Positions 1-8,207 of a stretch of DNA of 64,000 nt are shown in pieces. The stretch is from contig JBDNHI010000104.1 of assembly GCA_041694635.1 (NCBI GenBank), forward strand, positions 1-64,000. The letters run 5' to 3'. Every line of letters starts with the position of its first letter. The stretch's first letter is position 1. The DNA comes from UBA969 sp041694635. GTDB lineage: Bacteria > Planctomycetota > Planctomycetia > Gemmatales > Gemmataceae. The notes under the pieces were generated by a model, which did not search any database, was not told the origin of the DNA, and was given only the letters and a program-made list of their open reading frames with translations. A program made the position numbers and the translations under genes.

Positions 1-118
1 CAATTGGCATTGCTCCCGTGATTGGTTGGGTACGCTCTGCTTCCATAGCTGTTGCATTTAATGGGGTGGCTATTAGAAAATTAATGAAATCGTTTTCCGT
101 TACTTTTGCCTTGCTCAT
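1..118 (-). CDS. Transposase, N-terminal fragment (runs off the window)
   Basis: An ATG at 116-118 opens a frame of 39 codons that continues past the left edge. The peptide contains DFINFLIATPLNATAMEAER followed by TQP. This resembles the N-terminus of planctomycete DDE transposases of the IS4/IS701 type, which commonly start with a 'FLIATP...TEAARVQP' segment. None of the catalytic residues are in view, so family membership rests on this short match. AGGTG (minus strand, 119-123) lies directly before the start codon. Confidence 0.5.
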   Translation of the reverse strand, partial: MSKAKVTENDFINFLIATPLNATAMEAERTQPITGAMPI

Positions 119-183
119 AGGTGAAAGTTTAATTAAAATAGTAATTATAGGTAAGACCATTTTTGTCCAACTGCGTAAGTCCT
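1..183 (-). mobile_element. Insertion sequence, one end only
   Basis: The segment holds the first codons of a transposase-like gene running off the left edge, preceded by about 65 bases of non-coding DNA. At 171-183 the minus strand reads AGGACTTACGCAG, which resembles terminal repeats of IS elements found in cyanobacteria and planctomycetes; this is from memory and was not searched. If it is the terminal repeat, the element ends about 16 bases beyond the stop codon of the neighbouring amidase gene. The other end and any target duplication lie outside the window. Confidence 0.5.
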
Positions 184-198
184 ATACTTAATATATAA

Positions 199-1098
199 TT
201 AAGTATTTGATTTGCTGTTCCAGCGGTTGGATAAACCTTTATAAAAATCAATGCGCCGGTCTCGGTAAAAGGGCCAATTTCTTCTGGTGTCTTCAATTGT
301 TTTTCTCGAGCAAGTAGAGACAATCACCTCATCATTTTGATGTATAGAATGTTGTTGATATCCTCCATAAGTATTTAATATGTGTGAATTTCCATAAAAT
401 TGCAAGCTACCCCCCAATTGGTTTTTTTCAATTCCAACTCGATTTACCGCAGCAACATAAATTCCGTTAGCAATTGAATGTGATTTATGCATAGTAAGCC
501 AAGCATCAGTTTGAGCTATCCCATATATTTTTTTTTCATGAGGATGCCAACCTATTGCTGTTGGATAAAAAATAATTTCAGCACCTTCTAATGCAGTAAG
601 CCTAGCAGCTTCAGGGTACCATTGATCCCAACAAATAAGCACGCCCACTTCAGCAAATGGAGTTTTGAAAGACTTAAATCCAAGGTCACCTGGTGTGAAG
701 TAATATTTCTCATAGAAAAGAGGATCGTCTGGAATGTGCATTTTACGATAAATGCCAATAATATTTCCATCTGGGCCTATGACGACGGCAGTATTGTGAT
801 AAATTCCAGCAGCTCGTTTTTCAAATATCGATCCAATTACAACGCAGCGGTTTCGCTTGGCGCATTGTGATAATGCATCCGTAGTAGGGCCTGGAATCGG
901 TTCAGCTAGATCAAAAAAAGAAGGGTCTTGTACTTGACAAAAATAAGGGGTAAGGAACAATTCCTGTAAACAGATTATTTGTGCTCCCTTGCTTGCGGCT
1001 TCATCAATTCCCAATATTGCTTTTTCAAGATTTTTGCAGGCATTTTGCACGCAATGCATCTGGACCAAACCAACCTGAAAAAGATCGTCCGTTTGCAT
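199..1098 (-). CDS. aguB: N-carbamoylputrescine amidase-like nitrilase-superfamily hydrolase
   Basis: Cytosolic carbon-nitrogen hydrolase predicted to convert N-carbamoylputrescine to putrescine, CO2 and ammonia in the agmatine route to polyamines. The 299-residue protein has the full Glu-Lys-Cys triad: E46 in LQELFLTPYF, K119 in YRKMHIPDDP and C156 in LICWDQWYPE. The WDQWYPEAAR context and the ending RRNWPFYRDRRID are typical of AguB rather than of general nitrilases. Length is normal for the family. The usual partner, agmatine deiminase, is not in the window. A putative IS end lies about 16 bases past the stop codon, so the gene just escaped disruption. Exact substrate is inferred from motif context. 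Confidence 0.88.
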   Translation of the reverse strand: MQTDDLFQVGLVQMHCVQNACKNLEKAILGIDEAASKGAQIICLQELFLTPYFCQVQDPSFFDLAEPIPGPTTDALSQCAKRNRCVVIGSIFEKRAAGIYHNTAVVIGPDGNIIGIYRKMHIPDDPLFYEKYYFTPGDLGFKSFKTPFAEVGVLICWDQWYPEAARLTALEGAEIIFYPTAIGWHPHEKKIYGIAQTDAWLTMHKSHSIANGIYVAAVNRVGIEKNQLGGSLQFYGNSHILNTYGGYQQHSIHQNDEVIVSTCSRKTIEDTRRNWPFYRDRRIDFYKGLSNRWNSKSNT

Positions 1099-1209
1099 CT
1101 TATTTTTTCCAGAATTAAGGGTTCATTCTCATCAAAAAGTTTATGATAGTTATTACACCCACAATGTTTAAGCTATTAGAAATCCTTTGATCAGTCTCGG
1201 AGTTTAGAT

Positions 1210-2076
1210 TTGAAAGAAAATACTTCTTGTAATTTGACATTCCAAATTCAAATGCATTTGGAATGCTTAAAGCTATCTGGTGTTGAGTGGTTGCAAAAAA
1301 CCAGAGATATTTTGCCTAAAATCGAGACGCCCGTTGTTAATCATCTCTCAACTATTTTTCCTGAAAAAACTTCTGCTAACCCAAGTCATCCTATAAAACC
1401 AGTTTCAGATGAAATTACAATTCCCCCCGCTTTGGTAGAAACTGGAAACTTAGAATTAGTAAATCATTCTCAATCTACCATTAAGTCTTTAACTATTTCA
1501 GAACGGGCAACTATTCTTGAAGTTCTTAAGTTAGAAGTTGCAAGTTGTAAAAAATGTTCTCAGTTAGCGAAATCAAGAAAGCAAACAATATTTGGCAAAG
1601 GGAAGTTAGACCCCGAGGTATGTTTTGTAGGCGAAGCCCCAAGTTTCCTTGAGGAAGAAAAAGGCGAACCCTTTCAGGGTGATGCTGGGGTGATGCTTGA
1701 TAAAATCATTAATCTATGTGGTTGGCAGCGTGATGATGTTTATATGTTAAATATAATAAGCTGCAGTCCCCCTGATGAGCGCTTGCCAACTACCAATGAA
1801 ATATACAACTGTAAGTGTTTTCTTGAAAAACAATTAGCATTAGTGAACCCTAATATTATTTTTTGTTTGGGTGGATTTGCGGCACAAAGTTTATTAGGTA
1901 GTAAAGTCCCTGTTAGCAAAATGCGAGGCAATTTTTATCAGTGGAAAGGTATTCCTACCTTATGTACCTACCATCCCATGTCAATAATAAGAAATCCTGA
2001 GAAGAAAAAAGATATGTGGGAAGATTTTAAAATACTGATGGCCCATCTAGGACGGCCTATTGCACTGCGTAGTTGA
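1210..2076 (+). CDS. Family 4 (Fe-S) uracil-DNA glycosylase
   Basis: DNA repair enzyme that removes uracil from DNA. Roughly residues 100-285 form the UDG domain. The four expected 4Fe-4S cysteines are present: C113 and C116 (CKKC), C185 (NIISC) and C201, with the usual 16-residue spacing between the last two. Motif 1 reads GEAPS where most relatives have GEAPG, and the glycosylase His motif is HPMSIIRNPEKK with H255. About 100 residues precede the domain; they are polar, without recognisable fold, and look like a linker. The start is a TTG at 1210; no internal ATG gives a better start. The gene stands alone, divergent from aguB and convergent with the next gene, whose end is 19 bases away. 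Confidence 0.88.
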   Translation: MKENTSCNLTFQIQMHLECLKLSGVEWLQKTRDILPKIETPVVNHLSTIFPEKTSANPSHPIKPVSDEITIPPALVETGNLELVNHSQSTIKSLTISERATILEVLKLEVASCKKCSQLAKSRKQTIFGKGKLDPEVCFVGEAPSFLEEEKGEPFQGDAGVMLDKIINLCGWQRDDVYMLNIISCSPPDERLPTTNEIYNCKCFLEKQLALVNPNIIFCLGGFAAQSLLGSKVPVSKMRGNFYQWKGIPTLCTYHPMSIIRNPEKKKDMWEDFKILMAHLGRPIALRS

Positions 2077-2095
2077 ATGAATTTTTGATTGTGCA

Positions 2096-3496
2096 TTAAG
2101 TTTTATTATGGGCTAAGATTTTTTCAAAAATAGCCGAGAACTCTACAGGTGGATCTATGAAACTGTTGCCATGTCTTGCGGGTATTTCGTTTAAAAATCG
2201 ATTTTTGAGTAAAAAAATGATATGTAAAAAATGTCTTCGTAATTCAGACTCATTCACCAATTTTAAATAAGTTGTTTTAACAGAATTATAGTCGTTTAGG
2301 TCAACAACAAGGTGTTTGAATGGTTCTCTACAGTAGGTATCAAAAGCTTGCTCAAGGTTGTTAGCTTGCAAAATTTTGAAACCTCTGTTTTGTAAAAAAG
2401 CTTTAGCAAGTATTCGTTTCTGATCACTTTGAATTACCAGAAAAACAGTAGAAATGGGAGTAGATTTTTCAAGCCCATATTCTGCTTGCATTTTTTTTCT
2501 AATAGCACCAATCGCAATTTGAACTTGAATAAAATTTTTGTATCTTGATTTGGGGTCTACTGCCAGCATATTTTTGATAACAGGTAAAATTTCCACAGGA
2601 ATTGTTTTTTCGAATTCTAAATTGAAAACAAGTTGAAATTTACCGCTATTATAAAAATCTCTTCTTTTTTCATAAGTACCAGGCAAAGGGGATTTACCCG
2701 TTAGCAGGTGATAGAAAAGGCAACCCGCAAAAAAAATGTCTGCTTGAGTGTTTTCAGGCGATTCACCAGTATGTTTTGCTAATCCAGCATATTCAAATGA
2801 AATGGGCGGATTTTTTATCGTAGCATTTAAACTTGAAGTCGTTCCATATCTAAAATTGTTGATTTTAGGGCTAAGCGGATTCTCTAAAAGTATTTTCGTA
2901 CCAGTGAAATTCCCATGCGTTATTCCAATACGGTGAAGATGAACAAAAGTTTTGCTTATTTCTTCCATAATGACCAATGTTTCTGGACAACTCAAAAAAG
3001 TCTTGATATCAAGCCAGTCATAAAGTGTACCTCCTTTAATCCATTCAGATGCAAGGTAAGGCGGAATCTCGTTATTGCCAAGATGGATGTCGGTAAATTT
3101 ACAAAGATTAGGATGTTCAATATTTTCAAGAATATGAGCCTGCCTAAGAAAATAATTGGTTTCATCATTGTTTCCCAAACAGCGTTTGCGAAGTACTTTT
3201 AAGGCAACAAGTTCACCAGTGTTAATACTTTTAGCTTTATAAGTTCGCCCAAGTTTTCCAAATCCAACGGGAGTAAGAAGTTGATAGCCATCGAATAAGA
3301 TTTGAGTGCCGTTACCACTTAGGAGTTTATTAATCTGCCAAGCCGTAAGGAGATTTTTCTTAGTGAGTAGTTTGGGATCAATGGACTTATTATTATCGTG
3401 AATAAGTTCAGAAAGAATTCCATCCGCAGACGAAGAATCGATGAGTCCGAATCTTTGAGCAATTTGCACCAACCCTGTGAATTCTTCAATTTCCAT
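2096..3496 (-). CDS. Ser/Thr kinase-like protein, probable pseudokinase with C-terminal receiver-like domain
   Basis: From M at 3496 the protein has 466 residues. Residues 1-65 hold the 'LTAWQINKLLSG' segment that precedes many planctomycete kinase domains. Residues about 70-335 have a kinase fold: a glycine-loop-like GFGKLG at 78-83 and the ATP-binding lysine K100 (VALK). Catalytic motifs are lost: HRD reads HGN (194-196), the catalytic-loop Asn is K201, DFG reads NFR (214-216), and APE is absent. Residues about 348-460 resemble a response-regulator receiver (VFLVIQSDQ, then a possible phospho-acceptor in HLVVDLND). It could scaffold or sense rather than phosphorylate. The longer frame starting at 3571 adds 25 hydrophobic residues unlike the family, so the internal Met was chosen. 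Confidence 0.8.
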   Translation of the reverse strand: MEIEEFTGLVQIAQRFGLIDSSSADGILSELIHDNNKSIDPKLLTKKNLLTAWQINKLLSGNGTQILFDGYQLLTPVGFGKLGRTYKAKSINTGELVALKVLRKRCLGNNDETNYFLRQAHILENIEHPNLCKFTDIHLGNNEIPPYLASEWIKGGTLYDWLDIKTFLSCPETLVIMEEISKTFVHLHRIGITHGNFTGTKILLENPLSPKINNFRYGTTSSLNATIKNPPISFEYAGLAKHTGESPENTQADIFFAGCLFYHLLTGKSPLPGTYEKRRDFYNSGKFQLVFNLEFEKTIPVEILPVIKNMLAVDPKSRYKNFIQVQIAIGAIRKKMQAEYGLEKSTPISTVFLVIQSDQKRILAKAFLQNRGFKILQANNLEQAFDTYCREPFKHLVVDLNDYNSVKTTYLKLVNESELRRHFLHIIFLLKNRFLNEIPARHGNSFIDPPVEFSAIFEKILAHNKT

Positions 3497-3734
3497 AATA
3501 AATAGTATTGCATGAAAAAGATTGATATTAAAATAAATAGAGATTATCTTGCCCAAATTACTGAAAACCACAAAATATTGGTACTTTAGCTAGGTAAGCT
3601 TAGTTTGAGTGAATAAAATAAATAATCTTCATTTATAAAACTCGTATTGAAGGAAATAAGCATCGAGGTTATCAGCATTAATTGCATAATTAATTTTAAT
3701 TGGGAACAGAAACTTAAAAGTTGGTAAAACGATC

Positions 3735-4535
3735 ATGATTTTTTATAGAAGATTGGGAAAACGAATATTGATTCCAACGCTTATGGCTGGCTTGTTTATG
3801 CCTGCATCGGGTTGTGCTACTTTTTGGGATTCAGTAACAAGCCGTGAGTTTAGGGTTGCTGATTTATTTAAAAGGCCAGATCCACCTATGGTTGTGTTAG
3901 AAAAAAGTGTGGATGGTGATAAAAGAGCTGCTGCCCTTGCAGCACTTAAAGAACCACTACAAAATAAGGGAACGGCGGAAGAACAAGAGAAAGTTTTCAA
4001 AGTGCTTTCAGATGCTGCGTTAATCGATCGGCAAGCGCTTTGCAGATTGCAAGCGGTATCAACCTTGCGAAGTTTCAAAGACTCAAGAACACCTGAAGTT
4101 TTACAAGATGCTTACTATAGGGCATCAAATTTTAGTCCTGAAACAGCAACCGTAATTAAATGTCAGGTACTAGATTCATTGGGGGAAGTAAGATCGCCCT
4201 CTGGGCTTGAATTACTTGTGAAAGTTTTAAAAGAACCAGCGGTGGTGGGTTCCGAGCAGGATCGCCAGCAAAAAGTGGATGAAAGAATTATAGCCGCCAA
4301 GACATTGGGGAAATATAAGGATTATCAAGCCTCTGAAAGTTTGCTTTCGGTGCTTCAAAATGAACAAGATGTTGCATTAAGAAATTGTTCTCGAGATTCA
4401 TTACAATCAATTACAGGAAAAGAAATCCCTGCAAATTACGAAATGTGGGCAAAATTCCTGCATGAAGATCCAAAAGTAGAAGAAAAACGAGGTTTCTTGC
4501 AAAAGATATTTTATCCCAAGACATCGGTTAGATAA
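3735..4535 (+). CDS. HEAT-like repeat lipoprotein
   Basis: A 266-residue protein with an N-terminal signal peptide (RRLGKRILIPTLMAGLF) ending in the lipobox-like PASGC, so C27 is the likely lipidated residue. The mature part is helical with several HEAT/armadillo-like units, for example residues 57-75, 95-130 and 190-225, which suggests a protein-interaction surface held at the membrane. No catalytic motif is visible. Similar HEAT-like lipoproteins are common in planctomycetes, but a specific role is not known to me. It ends one base before the stop of the convergent PQQ gene. Confidence 0.7.
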   Translation: MIFYRRLGKRILIPTLMAGLFMPASGCATFWDSVTSREFRVADLFKRPDPPMVVLEKSVDGDKRAAALAALKEPLQNKGTAEEQEKVFKVLSDAALIDRQALCRLQAVSTLRSFKDSRTPEVLQDAYYRASNFSPETATVIKCQVLDSLGEVRSPSGLELLVKVLKEPAVVGSEQDRQQKVDERIIAAKTLGKYKDYQASESLLSVLQNEQDVALRNCSRDSLQSITGKEIPANYEMWAKFLHEDPKVEEKRGFLQKIFYPKTSVR

Positions 4536-6284
4536 CTAATTATCTTTCTTTGGTTTGCCTGCAGGAAACAAAATAACCGTATCAATCGCTGGCTGATAAG
4601 TGATTCCTAAAGGGTCTAGAATATTTGTAAGCCAAACAGCTAAGGGAATATTTTCTGCCGCCAGTGCTTTTGCTGGCTTTTTATCTGCATCATCAATCAT
4701 CATATCTGCAAAAGATTTTTTGTTAATTTCAATTTTGATATTAAACTTTTTGGAAATCTCATCAAGCAACTCTTGTAATGGTTTTTCCTTTCCTTCTTCC
4801 ACTGTAACCTTTGATTCAAGAATTTTCTTTAAAATATCACTGGGTGCTGGAGCATCGATAGTGGAAGGATTTTCGGAGATGGCCTCTTTAGTTTTGGTTA
4901 TATGGTAAAAAGGTTTAGGAAAATCCCTGTCTCTCATACAAACTAATAGTCCATTGTTGGCAGCTATGAAAATACGATCAGTAGTTCGGTTAATAACTGG
5001 AAAAACAAAGTCGTGAATATCCCAAGTGGTTAAGTAAGCACCATTGTTACGATCAATAATCACCATCCTACCACTTTTATCAAGGGTGTAAATGAACTTG
5101 GTATTGGCAGCAATTACACGATCAGATTTTTCTTGAGATGTGGAAAGTCTGTTGCCATAATTCATATTCCACATAGGTAACCCATCTTGTCGAGAAAGCT
5201 TGAATAAACCATTCCTTTCACCTGTTACAAAAATTTCGTCATCAGTAATGAATGGGCGATGGTGTACGGTACTTCCAACCGTATACCGCCATAGAAGTTT
5301 TCCCGTATGTAAATTAACAGCATGAAGGTTGGCATCCATTGAACCAATGTAGGCAATAGAATCGTCAGAAATCGATTCAAGTTCCTTTGGTTTATCGCCA
5401 TCTTTGCTCGCATCTGGAGTTACGAAATTTTTAAAATAAAGCGAGGGAGCAACGATAACGGGCTTATCTGTGGAGTATCCAGGGTTTGTTTCAAGCGTGA
5501 CAAGTGCAACATCTGAATGCTTATTTAAAGCGATTAATAAACCATTTTGACCAACTGCGCAAACAATTTCAGGAGTGACAAGAAGAGGAAACCCAAGAAT
5601 TAATCTAGATTGGAATTCCCAAATAAGTCTCGGTTGGGGTCCTCGTGAACGAGAATTACCACTTCCAGATGAAACAAAAGCAGATAAATCTTGCTCATTT
5701 TCTGGGACTTCGGTAATGACTTTTTTTGTCTTTTGGTTGTAAAAATCTGATTTTTCATGACCCATAAATTGTCCATTAGGCTTAAACATCGGTAATGCAT
5801 AGCAATAAATTCTTTTATTAACTCCCGACAAGAAAAGATGGTGCTTATCAACCGTTGGGGGTGCATTGATGGCAATAGAAAAACTGCTTTGCCAACTTAT
5901 GCTGCCATTTCTTCGATCAAGGGTGTATAGGTCATTTTCGTTAACAGCAAAAATAAACTTGTCATTAAAAGCAAGATTGTAAACGACTTGATAAGGCTTA
6001 CCGAAATTAGTTTTCCAAATAACCTCGCCCGTTTCTGAATTAAAAACAATGATCGTGCCACTTCTTGTCTGGGCAATAACTTGTGAATCAGCAATTTGAA
6101 TATCGTGGTATCCATCTCTTTTCCCCTCCATAGGGGAGAAGGCACGCCAAAGCATTTTCAAATTTAGTCGATCAAGTATTTCTTGGCTAGGTATTTCAGG
6201 TTGGGTATAAATTTTAAGATTGTCTGCCGCTTGAGCAGAAACCCCGAAAATAAGGAATAACAGAATGTAAGCAAATCTTCGCAT
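4536..6284 (-). CDS. Exported PQQ-like beta-propeller protein with C-terminal STN-like domain
   Basis: From the ATG at 6284 the protein has 582 residues and a clear Sec signal peptide (MRRFAYILLFLIFGVSAQA). Repeated blades with the pattern 'G.I.W...' and 'LDRRNGSISWQ', 'VNLHTGKLLWRY', 'IDRNNGAYLTTW' identify a PQQ-binding-like (WD40-type) propeller over about residues 40-450; such proteins usually lack PQQ and act in assembly or binding. Residues 490-575 (TVEEGKEKPLQELLDEISKK, then FNIKI) resemble the STN/secretin N-terminal domain often found at the end of planctomycete exported proteins. An upstream Met at 6308 is possible but would put charged residues ahead of the signal peptide. Confidence 0.78.
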   Translation of the reverse strand: MRRFAYILLFLIFGVSAQAADNLKIYTQPEIPSQEILDRLNLKMLWRAFSPMEGKRDGYHDIQIADSQVIAQTRSGTIIVFNSETGEVIWKTNFGKPYQVVYNLAFNDKFIFAVNENDLYTLDRRNGSISWQSSFSIAINAPPTVDKHHLFLSGVNKRIYCYALPMFKPNGQFMGHEKSDFYNQKTKKVITEVPENEQDLSAFVSSGSGNSRSRGPQPRLIWEFQSRLILGFPLLVTPEIVCAVGQNGLLIALNKHSDVALVTLETNPGYSTDKPVIVAPSLYFKNFVTPDASKDGDKPKELESISDDSIAYIGSMDANLHAVNLHTGKLLWRYTVGSTVHHRPFITDDEIFVTGERNGLFKLSRQDGLPMWNMNYGNRLSTSQEKSDRVIAANTKFIYTLDKSGRMVIIDRNNGAYLTTWDIHDFVFPVINRTTDRIFIAANNGLLVCMRDRDFPKPFYHITKTKEAISENPSTIDAPAPSDILKKILESKVTVEEGKEKPLQELLDEISKKFNIKIEINKKSFADMMIDDADKKPAKALAAENIPLAVWLTNILDPLGITYQPAIDTVILFPAGKPKKDN

Positions 6285-6381
6285 AATAAAATCTCTTATA
6301 AAAATCATATCAGTAAAAATCTACCATAGAAAAAAAAGCTATTTTTAAGTTTTATAAGATAACTTCCAAAACCAATACTGA

Positions 6382-6906
6382 TTAAGACAATTTAGGAAAA
6401 CTTTTACGATTATTCCTTTTTTTCTGAAAGAAACTAGACAGAATTCCCGAGCATTCATCTTCTAGAACTCCGCTTACTACGGTACTACGATGATTAAGCC
6501 TATCATCGGTTAAAAGATTAAAAAGTGAATGACAAGCCCCTGCTTTCGGATCCATACAACCATAAACAACCCAAGGAATACGAGATTGTACAATAGCCCC
6601 TGCACACATTGGGCAAGGTTCTAGGGTTACATATAAGATACAGTTTTCAAGGCGCCAAGATTTTAAATGCTGAGAAGCTTGGGTGATCGCAATCATTTCA
6701 GCGTGGGCGGTTGGGTCCTTAAGCATTTCCCTTTGATTATGTGCTCTAGCGATGACCCCATCTTGGGCTGAAACAATGATGGCCCCAACAGGCACCTCAT
6801 CCTCTAACTCAGCAAGTTTTGCCTCTTCCAAAGCGAGTTCCATATGCATTTTGTGGAACTGGTGCCTTGGGTCAGAAAGTTCTAAATTAAATAAATTAAT
6901 ATCCAT
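6382..6906 (-). CDS. tadA: tRNA-specific adenosine deaminase
   Basis: Converts A34 to inosine in tRNA-Arg(ACG). The cytidine-deaminase fold is identified by HAE at 68-70 (zinc ligand H68, proton-shuttle E70) and PCPMC at 97-101, giving zinc ligands C98 and C101. Length of 174 residues is normal, with about 20 extra residues at the N-terminus; M20 or M22 are alternative starts because the upstream sequence lacks a strong ribosome-binding site. The substrate tRNA-Arg(ACG) is encoded in this window at 52442-52515. Confidence 0.92.
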   Translation of the reverse strand: MDINLFNLELSDPRHQFHKMHMELALEEAKLAELEDEVPVGAIIVSAQDGVIARAHNQREMLKDPTAHAEMIAITQASQHLKSWRLENCILYVTLEPCPMCAGAIVQSRIPWVVYGCMDPKAGACHSLFNLLTDDRLNHRSTVVSGVLEDECSGILSSFFQKKRNNRKSFPKLS

Positions 6907-7013
6907 TTTATGAGATTTCTTGTTTGTAAAATACCATTCAAAGTTTTAATAATTTAGATTATAACCTATGATGTATAAGTTGACTTTAAACAAAATTATT
7001 ATTGAGGTGTTCA

Positions 7014-8204
7014 ATGTTTTCAATTGATAAAATTCAGGAAAAATTACAGGAATTCGGGCTCGATGGCTGGTTGCTCTATGACTTTCGCTTTTGTAACCCC
7101 CTCGCCCGAAGGGTTCTGGGTTTGTCGGAAAAACTTTTCTTAAGTCGAAGATGGTTTTATTTCATTCCTGCATCAGGTGATCCGGTTAAAATTAATCATA
7201 AAATTGAACCAACCGCTCTTAATGGTTTTCCTGGTAAGCAGATTATTTATCTCCGCTGGCAAGAATTAGAAAATGCTTTGTTGACTGCTCTTGCTGGAAA
7301 ACAAAGGATTGCTATGGAATATTCGCCTAATAATGCAATACCTTATCTTTCACGGGTTGATGCGGGAACCATAGAATTTATTAAATCCCTTGATAAAGAA
7401 ATTTTGTCTTCAGGGAATTTAATACAAATCTTTGAATCTTGCTTAAACAAAGAGCAATTTCAATACCACCTTGATGCAGCTGTTCATACGCGCGAAGCTT
7501 ACGAAATAGTCTTTCGCTTTATCGCAGATTCAATTCGCAAAAATATTGAAATTAAAGAGAGTAGTGTTATTCATGTAATATTAGATCATTTTGCAAAGCA
7601 TAACCTTTTTACGGATCATCCACCGATCGTTGGTGTAAATTCCCATAGTGGAGACCCTCACTATTCTACTTCCAATGAAACAGACCGGAGTATTAAAGAA
7701 GGTGACTTTATTCTTGTAGACTTGTGGGCGAAATATCATGTTCCTAATGGAGTCTATAGCGATCTAACTCGCACTGGATTTGTAGGAACCGAAGTTCCTG
7801 AAAAGTTTACTAAGATTTTTGACATAGTCGCAAGTGCCCGTGATGCAGCAATAGAAAAAATAAAATCTTCTTTTTTTAAAGGTGTTTCGGTTGAAGGTTG
7901 GGAGATTGATAAGGCCACCCGTGAAGTCATTGAAAATTCTGGTTATGGGCCTTATTTCTGCCATAGGACAGGACATTCAATAGGAAAAGAAGTGCACGGC
8001 AATGGGGCAAATATTGATGGATTGGAAACGAATGATACCCGGGAAATTCTTCCTGGAAGTTTGTTTTCCATTGAACCAGGTATTTATCTCGAGGAATTTG
8101 GTGTGCGCAGCGAAATTAACATCTTTGTAGACTGGGAAAAAAATGTTCATATTACTGGTGGTGAACCCCAGAAATTTATCGTTCCTATTTTAAAAAACTA
8201 TTAG
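7014..8204 (+). CDS. M24-family metallopeptidase (Xaa-Pro aminopeptidase-like)
   Basis: Cytosolic di-metal peptidase predicted to cleave X-Pro peptides. An N-terminal creatinase-like domain (about residues 1-155) precedes the pita-bread catalytic domain. All five metal ligands can be traced: Asp in VDLWAK, Asp in YSDLTRT, His in TGHSIGKEVHG, Glu in SIEPGIY and Glu in VRSEINIFV. The ATG at 7014 is chosen because GAGG lies 8 bases upstream; a TTG at 7002 would extend it by four residues. The RTGHSIGKEVHG stretch fits Xaa-Pro peptidases rather than methionine aminopeptidase. It ends three bases before the convergent ABC gene. Confidence 0.85.
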   Translation: MFSIDKIQEKLQEFGLDGWLLYDFRFCNPLARRVLGLSEKLFLSRRWFYFIPASGDPVKINHKIEPTALNGFPGKQIIYLRWQELENALLTALAGKQRIAMEYSPNNAIPYLSRVDAGTIEFIKSLDKEILSSGNLIQIFESCLNKEQFQYHLDAAVHTREAYEIVFRFIADSIRKNIEIKESSVIHVILDHFAKHNLFTDHPPIVGVNSHSGDPHYSTSNETDRSIKEGDFILVDLWAKYHVPNGVYSDLTRTGFVGTEVPEKFTKIFDIVASARDAAIEKIKSSFFKGVSVEGWEIDKATREVIENSGYGPYFCHRTGHSIGKEVHGNGANIDGLETNDTREILPGSLFSIEPGIYLEEFGVRSEINIFVDWEKNVHITGGEPQKFIVPILKNY

Positions 8205-8207
8205 TGG

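Noticed and set aside
185..205. Eight-base AT-only-like inverted repeat around the aguB stop (TACTTAAT/ATTAAGTA)
   Set aside because: Too weak for a terminator and not followed by a T-run on the coding strand; AT-rich DNA yields such repeats by chance.
129..323. A 64-codon minus-strand frame overlapping the end of aguB
   Set aside because: It lies in another frame over the conserved aguB C-terminus and has no domain character.
4600..4908. Plus-strand frame of 102 codons inside the PQQ-propeller gene
   Set aside because: Shadow of a gene with a complete signal peptide and repeat structure on the other strand; no start signal or known domain.
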